NCBI GenBank assembly: GCA_030625285.1
Contig: DAOURC010000030.1
Location: 1 to 7,598 of the forward strand
DNA length: 7,598 nt
Reading direction: 5' to 3'
Origin: Eubacteriales bacterium
Lineage (GTDB): Bacteria > Bacillota > Clostridia > Peptostreptococcales > Acidaminobacteraceae
Shown here: piece by piece, positions 6,727-7,598 of the stretch
Numbering within the stretch: position 1 is the first letter of the stretch
How the letters are laid out: each line of letters opens with the position of its first letter
Notes under the pieces: model-generated
Told to the model about the DNA's origin: nothing
The model's database searches: none
The model's input: only the letters and a program-made list of their open reading frames with translations
Translations under genes and position numbers: made by a program

Positions 6727-7598
6727 AAAATTTGTCAGCATTAGGTGGAAACTCGTTTCCACCTATTTATTATTGTTGTTGATTTTAATCTTTATGATGT
6801 TAAATATTTTTTATCAATCTTTATTTAACGATTATGTCGATGAATTTAAGATAAACTTGTTGACTCAAGGAAGTATTTTAACAACTCAGATATCAAAAGA
6901 CTACGACAACCTGGAAAAAGAGGCTGTATTTGATTATGTATCCAAGTATGTTAAAGAAACTAGTTTAAAACTCGATTCCAGAATACTGATTTTAAATAAA
7001 GAGAAAAAAGTTCTTATTGATTCTCATGATCTTCTAAAAGGATTTGTTATAAGCAATTTCAAAGAAATAGATATTGCTTTAACCGGCGCTAGCGAAGCCA
7101 ATCTTTATAATATCGAAGATGTAGGGGAAACGATGTATGTCAGCGTTCCCATTACGAATAAAGATTCTAATGTATTAGGAGCAATATTTATTTCAAAAAA
7201 TGCCGACAGTATTTTTGACAGTATTGATTCTACAATGAACAAAGTCGGTTTAATATCTGTTTTTGGGTTGCTTATAACTGTCTTTGTAAGTTTCATTATT
7301 TCAGATGTTCTATCAACTCCTGTAGAAAAAATGACAGAAGCTGTCAGGTCGATCACTATGGGGGATTTCAGTAAAAAAATAAAAATTAGCAGTACTGATG
7401 AAATGAGTAAATTGGGTAATGCGTTTAATTTAATGAGTACAAGGTTGTATCAAGTGGATGAGCAACGTGCGAAATTTGTAGCAAATGTTTCTCATGAACT
7501 TAGAACGCCATTGACATCTTTGAAAATAATTTCAGAATCCTTATTGGCATGCGGAGACGATTTGCCAATAGATATTACACGAGATTTTTTACAGGATG
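6701..7598 (+). CDS. Membrane sensor histidine kinase (3' end outside window)
   Basis: One frame stays open from after a TGA at 6686-6688 to the window end, so the C-terminal ATPase domain is not seen. In order it shows SIRWKLVSTYLL and a first membrane helix (about residues 20-38, counting from TTG 6701), an extracytoplasmic sensor region (about 40-181, ending LGAIFISKNADSIFDS) and a second helix (about 182-204). A HAMP linker follows (STPVEKMTEAVRSITMGDFS ... DEMSKLGNAFNLM), then the HisKA box FVANVSHELRTPLTSLK with phospho-acceptor His near residue 265 (codon 7493-7495). Extracytoplasmic sensing with autophosphorylation and transfer to the upstream regulator is the standard role; the ligand is unknown. 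The start is uncertain. No ATG precedes the first helix, and the only NTG codon is TTG 6701, inside the regulator gene. GGGGAG touches that TTG, while AGGGAG at 6715-6720 has no in-frame NTG behind it. Confidence 0.9.
   Translation, partial: MATILGSSRKFVSIRWKLVSTYLLLLLILIFMMLNIFYQSLFNDYVDEFKINLLTQGSILTTQISKDYDNLEKEAVFDYVSKYVKETSLKLDSRILILNKEKKVLIDSHDLLKGFVISNFKEIDIALTGASEANLYNIEDVGETMYVSVPITNKDSNVLGAIFISKNADSIFDSIDSTMNKVGLISVFGLLITVFVSFIISDVLSTPVEKMTEAVRSITMGDFSKKIKISSTDEMSKLGNAFNLMSTRLYQVDEQRAKFVANVSHELRTPLTSLKIISESLLACGDDLPIDITRDFLQD
6742..6765. repeat. Perfect 11-bp inverted repeat in the first codons of the kinase gene
   Basis: TAGGTGGAAAC at 6742-6752 and GTTTCCACCTA at 6755-6765 are perfect arms with TC between them. 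In RNA this gives a 10-bp stem with a CUCG loop, 15 bases after the response-regulator stop. A T-rich but interrupted stretch follows (ATTTATTATTGTTGTTGATTTT region). It lies within the kinase reading frame (codons for RWKLVST). It could act as an attenuator or mRNA stability element that lowers kinase expression relative to the regulator. Confidence 0.55.

Noticed and set aside
1..7598. CRISPR array, rRNA, tRNA (including tRNA-Sec) or a SECIS hairpin next to an in-frame UGA
   Set aside because: I looked for repeated spacers, tRNA-like cloverleaf ends and UGA-interrupted coding frames and saw none. The only broken frame, the IS66 relic, is interrupted by TAA.

Overview
The window looks like chromosome from a low-GC, Gram-positive anaerobe of the Clostridia or a near relative. 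The DNA is AT-rich, Shine-Dalgarno sites are strong (AGGGAG, GAGGG, GGAG types), and the bacterial selenocysteine genes selA and selB are present. The LytTR-type and OmpR-type regulators and the IS66 remnant fit the same groups. The species cannot be named from the sequence.

Left part (1-1682). The window opens inside the 3' end of a LytTR-type response-regulator gene, of which only the DNA-binding domain is visible. A weak AT-rich terminator follows, then about 180 bp of intergenic DNA. This holds a perfect 9-bp direct repeat with a 12-bp gap, the usual geometry of a LytTR operator, followed by a possible promoter. Next come two overlapping genes of unknown function. The first encodes a secreted protein of about 247 residues, and the second encodes a membrane-anchored protein of about 170 residues. 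The layout suggests a regulated export operon. The function is unknown, and this is the most likely place for something undescribed.

Middle (1683-2720). This stretch is decayed DNA. It contains a remnant of an IS66-family transposase (TnpC) with both ends of the protein recognisable, a central in-frame deletion that removes most of the catalytic domain, and one in-frame stop. A 68-codon orphan ORF follows, then a GC-rich terminator.

Right part (2721-7598). An extended -10 promoter lies directly behind that terminator and drives a tightly packed run of genes on the + strand: selA (selenocysteine synthase), selB (selenocysteine-specific elongation factor), an OmpR/PhoB-family response regulator, and a membrane sensor histidine kinase that runs off the window. 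The first three junctions are 4 bp, 11 bp and an apparent overlap, so the four genes are probably one transcription unit. SelA makes Sec-tRNA(Sec) from Ser-tRNA(Sec) and selenophosphate, and SelB delivers it to UGA codons marked by a SECIS hairpin. The partners selD and selC (tRNA-Sec) are not in the window. The kinase begins without an ATG, and a perfect 11-bp inverted repeat lies in its first codons, which could set the kinase-to-regulator ratio.
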